From Clostridia bacterium (GTDB taxonomy: Bacteria; Bacillota; Clostridia; TANB77; CAG-508), in assembly GCA_022798895.1 (NCBI GenBank), contig JAAWNJ010000007.1:1-46398 (forward strand): a stretch of DNA of 46,398 nucleotides, written 5' to 3'. Numbering within the stretch: position 1 is the stretch's first letter; each line of letters starts with the position of its first letter. A program made the position numbers and the translations under genes. The notes beneath the pieces were generated by a model that was not told the DNA's origin, made no database searches, and saw only the letters and a list, made by a program, of their open reading frames with translations. This document shows positions 8,339 through 18,022 of this stretch, one piece after another.

Positions 8339-9325
8339 ATGGAAGAAAATAAGAAAATAAGAAAACCTAAAAAGATGAGAAAACTAGAAAAGAAAATTGC
8401 AAAACTAACAGAGAAGAATAATATACAGACTAAACAAAGTACATCAAGAAAAATAATGAAGCTAGAGAAGAAGAGGGAAAAACTAGAGAAATGGTTAAAA
8501 ATAAAATTACCTTTTAGATTCCTAATTAAAACAGGAGTAACATGGTTAGTATTAGGTGGAGTATGTTATGGTTGTAGCTATGTACCAGTAGTAAGAGAAA
8601 TAAAGATGACAACCATGGCAGCGATAGCCTATGTTGCACCAGAACCAGTAGTAAAAGTATTAGATGTAGTAACATTAAATATAGGTGCAAATAATAATGA
8701 CTTTGAGTGGTTAAAAACTACATTACTAAGTTACATGAATGGAGAAATTAAGTTAGATGAAGTTATAAATGAAAGTGTAGGACACTCTGGGGGATATAGT
8801 TTTGATGGAGAAAAATATGTATATCATCTTGATGGGAAAGAAGTAACAGAAGCAGAATATAAAAAGTATGAAGAAGATAGAGAAAAAAGATTTGCAGAAA
8901 TGGAAGAAGAAGGTAAAAAACAACAAGCACAAGCTAATGAACTAATGCAAGATGTTTTTGGAACAACATCAGCAAATGATATAACTACAATGTCTATACC
9001 TGAAATATTGATGAAAGTTGCAACTAATTCAACTCCTGAAATAGTATCACAAGTTTTAGATATGACAGATTTAACAGCAGAAAGTAAACAAAGAGTAGAA
9101 CAAGATATAAATAGAGCATTAAAAATAATACCAAAATTAAATAATAATCAGATGAACGAATTGGTAGAAATCATAACTAATGCAATGAATAAAATGCAAG
9201 AAGAAAGTAATAAAATGTATCAAGATGCCTTAGAAGCACAAAAAGGCTATCAAACTCAAATGGAAGAAGAACAAAGACAAATGGAATTAATGCAACAACA
9301 ACTTGACCAAATGAAAAATAAATAA
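8339..9325 (+). CDS. Membrane protein with coiled coils
   Basis: 328 residues, ATG after AAGGAG. A very basic coiled-coil start (residues 1-55, KLEKKIAKL-type heptads) is followed by a hydrophobic segment near residues 62-85 (VTWLVLGGVCYGC), a Gly-rich middle and a long Glu/Gln/Met-rich C-terminal coiled coil (residues 285-328). It lies 15 bases after the sortase and 23 before the zinc-ribbon gene, so it is part of the cell-surface operon. Not assigned to a family; it may be a structural or scaffold component of the surface apparatus. Confidence 0.7.
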   Translation: MEENKKIRKPKKMRKLEKKIAKLTEKNNIQTKQSTSRKIMKLEKKREKLEKWLKIKLPFRFLIKTGVTWLVLGGVCYGCSYVPVVREIKMTTMAAIAYVAPEPVVKVLDVVTLNIGANNNDFEWLKTTLLSYMNGEIKLDEVINESVGHSGGYSFDGEKYVYHLDGKEVTEAEYKKYEEDREKRFAEMEEEGKKQQAQANELMQDVFGTTSANDITTMSIPEILMKVATNSTPEIVSQVLDMTDLTAESKQRVEQDINRALKIIPKLNNNQMNELVEIITNAMNKMQEESNKMYQDALEAQKGYQTQMEEEQRQMELMQQQLDQMKNK

Positions 9326-9348
9326 AGCTGTATAGGGAGATGTAAATT

Positions 9349-11245
9349 ATGTATTGTAATAAATGTGGAAATGAGATACAAGAACGGAAGTAGCTTTTGT
9401 AACAAATGTGGAAATAATATAGAGAATGTAAAAGTTAGTGAGAAAGATACAGAAAAACATAAGAAAAAACTAGGAAAGAAACAACTTATATATATAATAA
9501 TAAGTGTATTGGTTGCATGTATAATAGGAGTAAGTATAGTAGTTTTCTTGAAGAATAAACCTTTAGATGAAAAAAATAATATAAATGAAAATTCAGTTGA
9601 AGATAAAAATTCAAGTATGATTATTTTTGATGATACTACAAAATATGGTGCAACATTTAATTTGACACGAGAAGATATAGATAATGCGATAAAATCAGCA
9701 TATAAAGGCTCAGACTGTGAAAAGTTAGTAGGAGAATTTGGAAGCAACAATTCAGAATGGACAAAAGTAGAAAATGCCATTAATGATTATGAAATGTATT
9801 TTTATATTTCAGCTATAAATCAGCAATGGAGAGAAATGGGATTATCTGCATTTAAAATAGGACTAAGTGTTGATAATAATAATTATATTCAAAGCATTAA
9901 TTTCACTACTATGGGTGGTCAAAGTAATGATAATATAATATCAGAAATAATAAAATATAATAATGTGTATGAAGAATTTTATTACTTTATTCTACACAAA
10001 TTATTTAATGATAATAATATAATTAACAATATGAATAAAGTACAAAATGCAAACAAAGTAAATGGAACAAGTACAGGTGGAGTTGCAATTAAAGATAATA
10101 TTATGTATGGATATATTATCCAATTTTCAGAAGGAACTCAAATGTATTCAAAACAATTCTCAGTAGGTACACTTGGAGATGAAAAAGCAAAAGAACTTGA
10201 AAACGAATATAAAAGTTATAATACTGGAATCTATGTAGAATTAGATAATGACAAAACAGAAAATACTGAGAATAATCAAACATCAAATCAAGAAACACAA
10301 ATTGAAAATAATCAACAAGATGATAACAAAAAGATAAAAGCTGTAATAGATTCCTATGCAAAAATTACAACTAATTATGATGGATATGACTTGCAATATA
10401 CTGGATATACATTATATGCTCGTTCAAAAGATGGAGAAAATGTTTATTTAATAACTTATTTAGCAAGAAAACATGGCATGTCAACTGGACTTGAATATTA
10501 CAGATTAGTGTCATTAAATTCAACAAATACAATGATAGATAAAAAATCAGAATTTTGCAAATTGGCATCTAATGCAGGTTCAGCTATGGGGTCATCTTTA
10601 GTAAGAACACGATATACTCAAATTTGGGGAGAACTTAATAGTTCATCAAGTTCGGACTATAACTATGATAATTCTTCAACAACAAATAATAACAGTTCAA
10701 ATAATTCTTCATCATCTAATAACACTAATCCACAAAAAGAAATGATACAAGTGCCTTGGTTTTCTATGGGGTATGAATTAAAACAATATACAGATGATTT
10801 AGATAAATTAGGAATCAAATACAAGGTAGTAAAAGGGCAAGACTTGAATTATGAGGATAATACAGTAATCAAAGTAGAAAATAATGGAGAATATGTTGAA
10901 AAAGGAACTACAATAACAATAACTGTTGCAGATAATGTATATAATGTAGAAGTACAAATGAATACAGAGTTTTTATTAGGAAAAGCAGGTTTTTATGAAG
11001 ATAACTTGCCAAATGAAGTATCTATTTCTATAAAAATAAATGGAACTACTATTTGCAATGGTAAATACCCAGCAACAAGATATTTTGAAAAATGTGGAAC
11101 ATATAAAGGAAAAGTCAATAATTTAAAAGTAGAAGCAGTTGTTGAAGGAAAAACAATAACATTAAAAGAAAATAAAGATTACTTATTTTCACACGATGAA
11201 TATAGAACAGAAATAACTATAAACAATTTTGATAATTTAGGTTAA
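9349..11245 (+). CDS. Zinc-ribbon membrane protein with PASTA-like domain, +1 CGG site (9385)
   Basis: ATG 9349 follows AGGGAGATG. The first 12 codons give YCNKCGNEIQE; CGG at 9385 is then in phase, and the upstream frame meets TAG two codons later. Skipping C9385 gives Gly-Ser-Ser-Phe-Cys-Asn-Lys-Cys, completing a CxxC...CxxC zinc ribbon typical of Firmicute membrane proteins. One membrane helix follows (about 52-72), then an extracellular part, a Ser/Asn-rich linker and a PASTA-like domain (about residues 460-530, VPWFSMG ... VEKGTTITITVAD). Total about 631 residues. An alternative start at 9365 lacks a ribosome binding site and loses half the zinc ribbon. Confidence 0.85.
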
Positions 11246-11248
11246 TAT

Positions 11249-11289
11249 AAAAAAACAGTAGATATACAAAATTATATTTACTGTTTTTT
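11249..11289 (+). terminator. Strong hairpin terminator
   Basis: AAAAAACAGTA (about 11250-11260) pairs perfectly with TACTGTTTTTT (11279-11289), directly after the stop at 11245. It closes the surface-protein operon. Confidence 0.85.
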
Positions 11290-11352
11290 CATCATCTCTT
11301 GACTTATTCTAATAGCTTGATTTAAGCTAGTTATACAAACAGAAACTAGAAT

Positions 11353-11444
11353 AAATGCAGGAAATGACTAGATTTTGGGATATGAAATTATATTAGCAGA
11401 ATAATTAAAATGGTTTCAGGGGCAACCTCGTTTGTCAGGAATTA
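11353..11444 (+). repeat. Long direct repeat, copy A
   Basis: About 90 bases from AAATGCAGGAAATGACTA to GTCAGGAATTA are nearly identical to 14065-14156. The core GGTTTCAGGGGCAACCTCG is exact in both. The two copies bracket the PolC-like gene. The reverse complement of the core resembles the motifs at 1789 and 4458. Confidence 0.85.
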
Positions 11445-11466
11445 CACAGAAAAGGAGATTTTTACA

Positions 11467-11583
11467 ATGAAATGTAAATAAGTATTAAAACAACCTAATA
11501 ATGCACTAGAAATAATAGAAATGAAAATTACAGAAAATAATATAATATTACTACAATTTATAAAATTACTAGATACCAAATAG
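11467..11583 (+). pseudogene. Remnant of a small gene (in-frame TAA)
   Basis: ATG 11467 has a good ribosome binding site (AAAAGGAG at 11452-11459) but the frame has TAA at 11479-11481. Beyond it the frame stays open for 33 more codons (VLKQPNNALEII and on) to TAG 11581. It looks like a small accessory gene inactivated by a stop, or a leader peptide. The remainder of the 11246-11691 gap holds the terminator, repeat copy A, a second hairpin and a promoter-like TTGACT. Confidence 0.35.
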
Positions 11584-11610
11584 ACCTCAATTTTAGAGGT
11601 TATTTTTTTT
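11583..11610 (+). terminator. Hairpin upstream of the PolC-like gene
   Basis: GACCTC (11583-11588) and GAGGTT (11596-11601) form a short stem followed by eight T. It lies between the small gene remnant and the polymerase gene. Confidence 0.6.
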
Positions 11611-11691
11611 AATAATATGACTTGACTTAGCATAACAGAAGGGTTTAAGCTAATTAAGATTAAATAAATTTTAAAAAAAGGAGTAGTAAAA

Positions 11692-14083
11692 ATGGAAAGA
11701 GTAGAATTACATTTACACACAAATATGAGCCAAATGGACGGAATAAATTGTATTACAGACTATATAAATAAAGCAAAAGAATATGGAATGACATCATTAG
11801 CAATAACAGACCATGCAGTAGTACAAGCATTTCCTCAAGCACAAAGTTATTTAGAGAAAATAGGAGATAATGAATTTAATGTACTATATGGAATGGAAGG
11901 ATATTATGCACCTGATAATAATATAAATGAAAGTTATCATATAAGTATTTTAGTAAAAAATGAAATAGGACTAAAAAATTTATATAAATTGATTTCAATT
12001 TCAAACTTGCAGTATTTCAATAAAAAACCTATAATTATGAATGACATCTTAAAAGAAAATAGAGAAGGGTTACTATTAGGAACAGCTTGTAATATGGGAG
12101 AATTATACCAAGCCATTATTAAAAATAGAACAGATGAGGAACTAGAACAAATTGTAAAGAAATATGATTATTTAGAAATTCAGCCAATAGGAAACAATAC
12201 AGAATTTATTAGAAATGGTAAAGTAAAAGATGTGAAGGCATTACAAGATATAAATATTAAAATACTAAACTTAGGAACAAAATTAAATAAGTTAGTAGTT
12301 GCAACAAGTGATACTCATTTCTTAAATAAGGAAGATGAAATATATAGAAGAATACTACAAACAAATCAAGGATATAAAGAAGCAGAAAATCAACCACCAT
12401 TATATTTTAGAACAACAGAAGAAATGATAAAAGAATTTGAATATTTAGGACAGGATAAAGCCTATGAAGTTGTAGTAACTAATACAAATAAGATAGCAGA
12501 TATGTGTAACAGAATAAAACCTATATCAGATGAGAAATGTTATCCTATTCTTCCAAATAGTAACTTAGAAATTAAAGAACTAGCTTATAAAGGAGCATAT
12601 AAATTATATGGAGATCCACTATCAAAAGAAGTACAAAATAGATTAGATACAGAATTGGAATCAATAATAGAAAATAACTTTGCAACTTTATATATGATAG
12701 CTCAAAAATTAGTATCAAAATCAAACAAAGATGGATATATTGTAGGAAATAGAGGCTGTATTGCTTCCTCTCTTGTTGCATATTGTATTGGTATAACAGA
12801 AGTAGACCCTATTAGATTTAATATTCCATTTGAAACATTGGCAGGAATAAATGGAGAGAAAGAGCCTGATATTGACTTAAACTTTTCAAATGAATACCAA
12901 CAGAAAGCACAAGAATATATGGAAGTAATATGTGGAAAAGGTACAACATTTAAAGCAGGAACAATAGGAACATTAGCAGATAAAACAGTTTTTGTATATG
13001 TAGAAAACTACTTTAATGAAAAAGGACTAGAAATTGAGGATAAAGAAATAGAAAAATTATCACAAAGAATTGTAGGCATTAAAAGAACAACAGGACAACA
13101 CCCTCGGTGGAGTAATAGTAGTACCTAAAGGAAGAAAAGTATATGAATTTACTCCAATACAACATCTAGCAGATAACCCAAAATCAGATATAATAACAAC
13201 ACATTTTGATTATCACTCAATAGACCAAAACTTATTAAAGATGGATATATTAGGACATAATGACCCTACAATACTAAAAATGTTATATGATTTAACAGGT
13301 ATTAACCCTAAAACTATCCCACTTGATGATGAAGAAACAATGAGATTATTAAGTAATGCAGAAACAACAGGTATTTCTGAATTTAGTACAGAATATGTAA
13401 GAGGAATATTACAAGATACAAGACCAACAACTATTGAAGAACTAATAAAAATATCAGGGTTAGTACATGGTACAGATTTATGGATAGATAATCAGCAAAT
13501 GTTAGTACAACAAAATATCATTAAATTAAAAGATACTATCGCAACTCGTGATGACATTATGTTATACCTAATGAAACAAGGAATATCAAAAGAAAAATCA
13601 TTCGAGATAATGGAGTTTATAAGAAAAGGTAAGGTTTTAAAAGAAAAATGGCAAGAGTATGTGCAAATAATGAATAACTATAATATCCCAAGTTGGTATA
13701 TAAAATCATGTGAAAAGATAGGATATATATTTCCAAAGGCACATGCTACATCTTATGTAATAAATTCTTTTAGAATTGCATGGTATAAAGTACATTATCC
13801 ATGTGAATTTTATGCAAGTTATTTTTCAGTAAATTATTCAGAAGAATTAAAAGACATTATAACAGAATTAACAGAAGGTAATGTTGTAAATCAAATTAGA
13901 AATAGAAAGTCATTAATTTCAGATAGATATTTAAAACAAGATTTAGATGTAATGTTGGAAATGTATCAGAATGGAATAAAATTTTTGCCTGTTGATTCTA
14001 AAAAATCACATAGTACAAAATTTATGGTGGAAAAAGAAGGAATAAGATTACCTTTAATTATAACAAATGCAGGAAATGACTAA
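11692..14083 (+). CDS. Short PolC-type DNA polymerase III alpha, +1 CGG site (13105)
   Basis: ATG follows AAAGGAG. The N-terminus is a PHP domain (ELHLHTNMSQMDG; TDHAVVQAF). The polymerase core shows VGNRGCIASS near residue 348, the catalytic PDIDLNFS near 391 and, across the frameshift, GQHPGGVIVVPKG. CGG at 13105 (cct-Cggt-gga) is in phase; skipping C restores Pro-Gly-Gly and the second half to 14083. Total about 796 residues against about 1440 for PolC; the 3'-5' exonuclease insert and the N-terminal domain are absent. The last residues come from repeat copy B, so the C-terminus is probably truncated or rearranged. Likely an element-encoded polymerase; activity unknown. Confidence 0.88.
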
Positions 14084-14156
14084 GTTTTAGGATATGAAAT
14101 TATATGGATAAGATAATTAAAATGGTTTCAGGGGCAACCTCGTTTGTCAGGAAATT
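14065..14156 (+). repeat. Long direct repeat, copy B
   Basis: Nearly identical to 11353-11444. It begins inside the last codons of the PolC-like gene (Asn-Ala-Gly-Asn-Asp-stop), so the gene end lies within the repeat. Recombination between the copies would remove the polymerase gene. Confidence 0.85.
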
Positions 14157-14232
14157 ATGGATAATATGATATTGAGGTAATATTAGACATTTAGTACAAA
14201 AATAGCATTTATAAAAGAGTATAACCAGATGG

Positions 14233-14265
14233 AATAGACCTTTAATAGTTAGAGGTCTATTTTCT
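14233..14265 (+). terminator. Hairpin between polymerase and AAA+ genes
   Basis: AATAGACCT (14233-14241) pairs with AGGTCTATT (14253-14261), followed by TTCT. The 14084-14342 gap otherwise shows only repeat copy B and a possible TTTGACT promoter box near 14273. Confidence 0.65.
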
Positions 14266-14342
14266 ATGGCTTTGACTTTTTTTAATTCTTAGTGTATAGC
14301 TATTAATAGCTGATAATCATTGATAGAGAAGGAGCTTGTGCA

Positions 14343-15880
14343 ATGGAAAGTATGTCAAAATCAAAAATAGAAACTAGAGAAGATATAGGACAAGAATTAG
14401 AAATAAAATCTAAAACAACAAAACAGATACTAAAGACTTTAAATTCGTGTTTAGGAGTTACTAAAAGGACTAAGTCAATAATTAAAATGTATGCAGATTA
14501 TATCAAATTATATAAACAAAAGAAAATCAAAATAGGAAATTTTAATATGATATTATATTCTGATACCAACAATTACAAAGATACTGTAAATGTAATCAAT
14601 AAACTACTTTACAAAGAAGGAATAATTAAATTTACTAATTATGAATTAATAACAGATGTATTAATGGGTGGAAGATATAACATAGGAGAAAATGATTTGT
14701 GTGTAATAGCAGATGATAATTTAAAGGACTTTAAACTAGAAAACTTGATGAATAGGTATCCTAACTGTGTATTTATAGTTATTTGTAATAATAACAATAT
14801 GCAAATGATACAAAATCTAAGTAGTAAATTCACATGGGAGATAGAAATACAAGAACCTACAGAACAAGAAAAGACACAATACATAAAAGATACAATAAAG
14901 GAACATGGACTACAATGTAAAGTTACTAATGAAGAACTTGGAGCAATAACTGGTTATGACATACAGGAAATAGACAGTAGTTTAATTGGTGCAATAATGA
15001 GAGCAAACAAAAAGAAATTAGATTATATATCCAAGGAAGAATTACATATTATACCTGCACCACCTAAACAAGGAATGACTAAATTAAGTAATATGATAGG
15101 TTTAGAAAATGTTAAGGAACAGGTAAAGCAGATTATAAATTATGTGCAGATACATAACGAGCGAGGAACATTACCAAGTTTACACATGGTATTTAAGGGC
15201 AACCCTGGTACTCGGTAAGAGCCAAGTTGCACGCATTATAGGAGAGATATTTTCAGACTATGGCATATTAGAAGGCAATTTCACAGAAGTTTCAAGAGCA
15301 GATTTAATTGGTGGATATGTACGGACAAACAGCTTTGAAGACACAAAAGGTTATAAATCAGGCAATGGGTGGAGTATTATTCATAGATGAAGCATATAGT
15401 ATAAACTCTAGCGACAATTATTCTAGTGAGTGCATATCCACCTTAATTAAAGCTATGGAAGATCACCGAGATAATTTATGTGTAATATTAGCAGGTTATC
15501 CAAAGGAAATGGAAGAATTATTGAATGCAAACTCTGGTTTCCAAAGTAGAATACAATTTAATATAGAATTTGAAAATTATTCAGATACAGAATTATATCA
15601 GATATTTAATAAGATGTTGGAGCAGGAACAATTTAAGTTGGATAAGAAATGCAAAAATGCAATACTAGAATATTTTTCTAATGAGAGCAGGAACAATAAG
15701 GATAATTTCAGTAATGGTAGACTTGCAAGGAACTTATTTGAGAAGGTAAAATTTGAACAGGCGACAAGAATAACAGAACAAAATTCAAAAGATTATGATT
15801 TGATAACAACAGCAGATGTAACAGCAGTTATTGAAAAAATTAAGAGTAAGCCAAAAACTATGATGGGTTTTACAGCATAA
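14343..15880 (+). CDS. CbxX/CfqX (SpoVK-like) AAA+ ATPase, two +1 CGG sites (15213, 15322)
   Basis: About 511 residues after both shifts. The N-terminal 240 residues are family-specific. The AAA+ domain starts with MIGLENVKEQV. The Walker A motif GNPGTGKS is interrupted: act-CGGT-aag at 15213, and skipping C restores Thr-Gly-Lys-Ser. CGGA at 15322 follows GGYV and, with C skipped, gives Val-Gly-Gln-Thr as in the family (GxYVGxT). Walker B is VLFIDEAY. Without the first shift the protein has no P-loop lysine. Family members remodel protein or DNA-bound complexes; the partner here is unknown, though the neighbours suggest element replication. Start ATG after AAGGAG. Confidence 0.88.
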
Positions 15881-15901
15881 TAGGAGAAAGAAGGTGTAAG
15901 A

Positions 15902-16069
15902 ATGGAAGAAAATCTAATTATAACAGTAGATATTGATTTAAAAAATAAAAATGTATATCTAGGAGAAGAAAGCGGTGCAGGTGCAGAATATGATTACACA
16001 GACATTAATGACTTAGCAGACAAGATAAAGTTTTACTTAACAAATTATTATTCAGATGTAATCAAATAG
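15902..16069 (+). CDS. Small hypothetical protein, 55 aa
   Basis: ATG 15902 follows GAAGGTG and lies 21 bases after the AAA+ gene. The 55-residue acidic product (ITVDIDLKNKNVYLG, then EYDYTDINDLADKI) looks like a small alpha/beta fold. Its AGC-GGT shows a CGG that is out of phase and needs no shift. Function unknown; probably translated with the AAA+ gene. Confidence 0.6.
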   Translation: MEENLIITVDIDLKNKNVYLGEESGAGAEYDYTDINDLADKIKFYLTNYYSDVIK

Positions 16070-16077
16070 CTTGAAGG

Positions 16078-16111
16078 ATAGTAGATACAGAAATGTACCT
16101 ACTATTTTTTC
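16078..16111. terminator. Bidirectional terminator
   Basis: ATAGTAG (16078-16084) pairs with CTACTAT (16099-16105), followed by TTTTTTC. It serves the convergent genes ending at 16069 and 16102. Confidence 0.75.
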
Positions 16112-16377
16112 ACTTCATTTTCTATTCTTTTAATAATTTCAGTTTGATTAAGAGTTGAGTATTTTTCTTTTATTCCTGTTTCTAAAGATTTGTAAAAAGC
16201 CATAATACCACTAGGACTACTGCCCCTGTTACCACAAATCTCTGTTATAGTATAAAAACCAGTCCTGTCATCTTTTATATCTATTGTACCAAATTCAGAA
16301 TTGCCATACTTTTCACTTGAATATTTATAATCAATATTATTTTCCTTTAGAAATTTTTGTATTTTTTGTAATCTCAT
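16102..16377 (-). CDS. Hypothetical protein, 91 aa
   Basis: Reverse strand; the ATG complementary to 16375-16377 has AGGTGG upstream. The protein starts with a helix (MRLQKIQKFLKENNIDY), continues with Gly- and Thr-rich strands ending in ICGNRGSSPSGI, and closes with a Lys/Glu helix. Not assigned. The only reverse-strand gene between the AAA+ and recombinase genes. No in-phase CGG. Confidence 0.6.
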   Translation of the reverse strand: MRLQKIQKFLKENNIDYKYSSEKYGNSEFGTIDIKDDRTGFYTITEICGNRGSSPSGIMAFYKSLETGIKEKYSTLNQTEIIKRIENEVKK

Positions 16378-16457
16378 ATTTACCACCTGCTGATATTATA
16401 ACATAGAGCAAAATTAATGACAAGCACAGGAATACTAAGAAATATTAGATTAATATA

Positions 16458-16561
16458 TACCAAAAGTAACTTTTTGAAAAAAAGTACCAAAAGTGCTTGA
16501 AAAGCAGGCAGAAGCTGTGTTATCCTGCTAATACCAAAAGAAACGAAGGTTACATTTGGTA
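16458..16561. repeat. TACCAAAAG repeats upstream of the recombinase
   Basis: TACCAAAAG occurs in direct orientation at 16458, 16485 and 16532, and CATTTGGTA (one base off, inverted) at 16553-16561. The set lies in the 200 bases before the serine recombinase gene. Resolution or autoregulatory sites of serine recombinases usually occupy this position; that role is inferred. Confidence 0.6.
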
Positions 16562-16582
16562 CTAAAAAGGAGTGATTATATT

Positions 16583-17327
16583 ATGGAAGAAGTAGTAATA
16601 GGTATAGCAAGAAAAAGTAGACCAAAGCAAAATATTCAAAGACAGGTTAGGAATATCCTAGCAAAATATCCAAATGCAAGAATTGTTAAGATTACTCATT
16701 GTCGGAGCAACAGTAATAGGATATAAGGAATTTGAAAATGTAATCAATGAAGCTAAAGCAGGAAAACTTAATAAAAAGTATAAATTAGTTTTTGATAGTG
16801 CAAGTAGAATGAGCAGGGATAGCGAAGGTGGTTGTGCATTATATGAAGATTTATTTAATCACAATGTTTGTATAGAGTTTTTGAAAGAGCCACAAATTAA
16901 TACAGAGGTATATAAACAAAGGTTAGAAAGTCAAATAAAATTACAGATAGTAACAGGAAATCCAGCAACAGATAAACTTATAAATGCAATAATAAAAGAA
17001 TTAAATGACTTTACAATATCATTAGCCAAAGACCAAATTAAAACTGTATTCGACCAAGCACAAAAGGAATTAGAAGATTTACATGTTAGAACAGCAGAAG
17101 GTCTAGTAACTGCAAAAGAAGCAGGTAAAAGAATAGGTTTAGAAAAAGGAACTAAGCTAACTACCAAAAAAGAAAAAGAAGCTAAAGAAATAATACTAAA
17201 ACATAGTAAGTCATTTAATGGAACATTAAACGATACAGAATGCAGGAAATTAGCAGGAGTATCAAGGAATAGTTACTATAAATATAAGAAAGAATTAACA
17301 GCAGAGATAAGAGGAATCGCAGCATAA
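16583..17327 (+). CDS. Serine recombinase (resolvase type), +1 CGG site (16703)
   Basis: ATG 16583 follows AAAAGGAG. Residues 1-40 hold the nucleophile region (IGIARKSRPKQNIQRQV). At 16703 tgt-CGGA-gca is in phase; skipping C gives Cys-Gly-Ala-Thr and leads into FDSASRMSRDSEGG, the catalytic arginine motif, and LYEDLF...VCIEFLKEP. The C-terminal part (about 170-240) is a helical DNA-binding region. Total 247 residues, similar to small resolvase-invertases rather than large integrases. Without the shift the active serine and arginines are on separate polypeptides. It probably acts on the TACCAAAAG repeats just upstream. Confidence 0.88.
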
Positions 17328-17349
17328 ATAAATTTGTATAAAAGAAATT

Positions 17350-17395
17350 CCACTTTTTCACTTAAATAATATAATAAGTGAAAAAGTGGTGTTTT
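17350..17395 (+). terminator. Perfect hairpin terminator after the recombinase
   Basis: CCACTTTTTCACTT (17350-17363) is exactly complementary to AAGTGAAAAAGTGG (17376-17389), followed by TGTTTTT. The rest of 17390-17607 is AT-rich with a tandem TTTTCCCCAACTT (about 17503-17538) and no gene. Confidence 0.9.
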
Positions 17396-17607
17396 TATAT
17401 GTAAAAGTTTTTTACTAAAATTTATTACTAGATTAAATATAATAAATTTTATCTTATAAGTTTTAAAATATGTCAAGCATTTTCTGAATTCTATTCTGAT
17501 AATTTTCCCCAACTTTTAGTAATTTTTTCCCCAACTTAAGGGTACAATATAAAATTAAATAACACAATATAACACAATTTAAAACACAGTCAAATTTCCT
17601 AGAATTA

Positions 17608-17636
17608 TTGACAGGACTGTGTAATAGTGATAAAAT
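17608..17636 (+). promoter_or_regulatory. Sigma-A promoter of the tRNA-like locus
   Basis: TTGACA (17608-17613), 17-base spacer, TAAAAT (17631-17636). The preceding TAGAATTA also precedes the tadA promoter at 18091. Transcription would start near 17643, about 20 bases before the tRNA-like sequence. Confidence 0.7.
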
Positions 17637-17664
17637 CAATAAAAAAAGGAAATTTATAAATTTG

Positions 17665-17721
17665 GTGTACCAAGGCACTCCTAAGCGACCGATGGTGGTT
17701 CGAGTCCACCTGGGCACACCA
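17665..17721 (+). tRNA. Truncated tRNA-Arg(CCU)-like sequence, possible att scar
   Basis: The T-arm is intact (GGTGG, loop TTCGAGT, CCACC at 17694-17710), followed by the acceptor strand TGGGCAC, A and encoded CCA to 17721. The loop CTCCTAA (17678-17684) is a proper anticodon loop with CCU (reads AGG, Arg). GTGTACCA (17665-17672) could be the 5' acceptor strand with one bulged A. There is no room for a D-arm and the 5' anticodon strand does not pair. Two readings: a tRNA gene that lost its D-arm, or the 3' half left by an element that integrated at the anticodon loop. Confidence 0.55.
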
Positions 17722-17726
17722 AAATA

Positions 17727-17762
17727 AAAGCAAACCGGTTAACAAGAAGCCGGTTTGCTTTT
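17727..17762 (+). terminator. Terminator of the tRNA-like locus
   Basis: AAAAGCAAACCGG (17727-17739) pairs perfectly with CCGGTTTGCTTTT (17750-17762). It closes the short promoter-tRNA-terminator unit. Confidence 0.9.
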
Positions 17763-17769
17763 GCTTGGA

Positions 17770-17973
17770 TTAGTCGTGGTAGAACTCATTAGGGTTTGCA
17801 TGCGGTAGGATACCCCTGACCTCATAACAAGTACGTGGATCCTGATATGGGAAAAATCCACCATGCGATACAGGTTGGCTTTCACAGACGAGCCCTTCTA
17901 CCCCTTCTTTTGAGGACAGTTGCAATACGAGTGGTTCCCAGAGTTCAGGTTTAAATTGAACTGGTTCAGCCAT
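17770..17973 (-). CDS. Orphan small protein with high GC content, 67 aa
   Basis: Reverse strand, ATG with AAGGAGG upstream and a consensus promoter at 18023-18051. The 67-residue product is rich in Pro, Glu, Trp and aromatic residues (FKPELWEPLVLQLSS; HGGFFPYQDPRTCYEV). Its GC content is close to half, far above its neighbours, and it uses codons such as CTC and CCA freely, which suggests recent transfer or unusual selection. Family not recognised. It contains no in-phase CGG. Confidence 0.7.
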   Translation of the reverse strand: MAEPVQFKPELWEPLVLQLSSKEGVEGLVCESQPVSHGGFFPYQDPRTCYEVRGILPHANPNEFYHD

Positions 17974-18022
17974 GCTAATACCTCCTTATTATTCAACCAT
18001 ACCTATTAGGTACTTGACATAA

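Noticed and set aside
13241..14083. Independent second polymerase gene
   Set aside because: It begins in mid-domain without a start signal; it is the continuation of the PolC-like gene after site 13105.
17678..17684. The tRNA-like sequence as the special decoder of CGGN
   Set aside because: Its anticodon region (CCU, or UCCU if enlarged) would pair with AGG or AGGA, not CGGN, and the tRNA lacks a D-arm.
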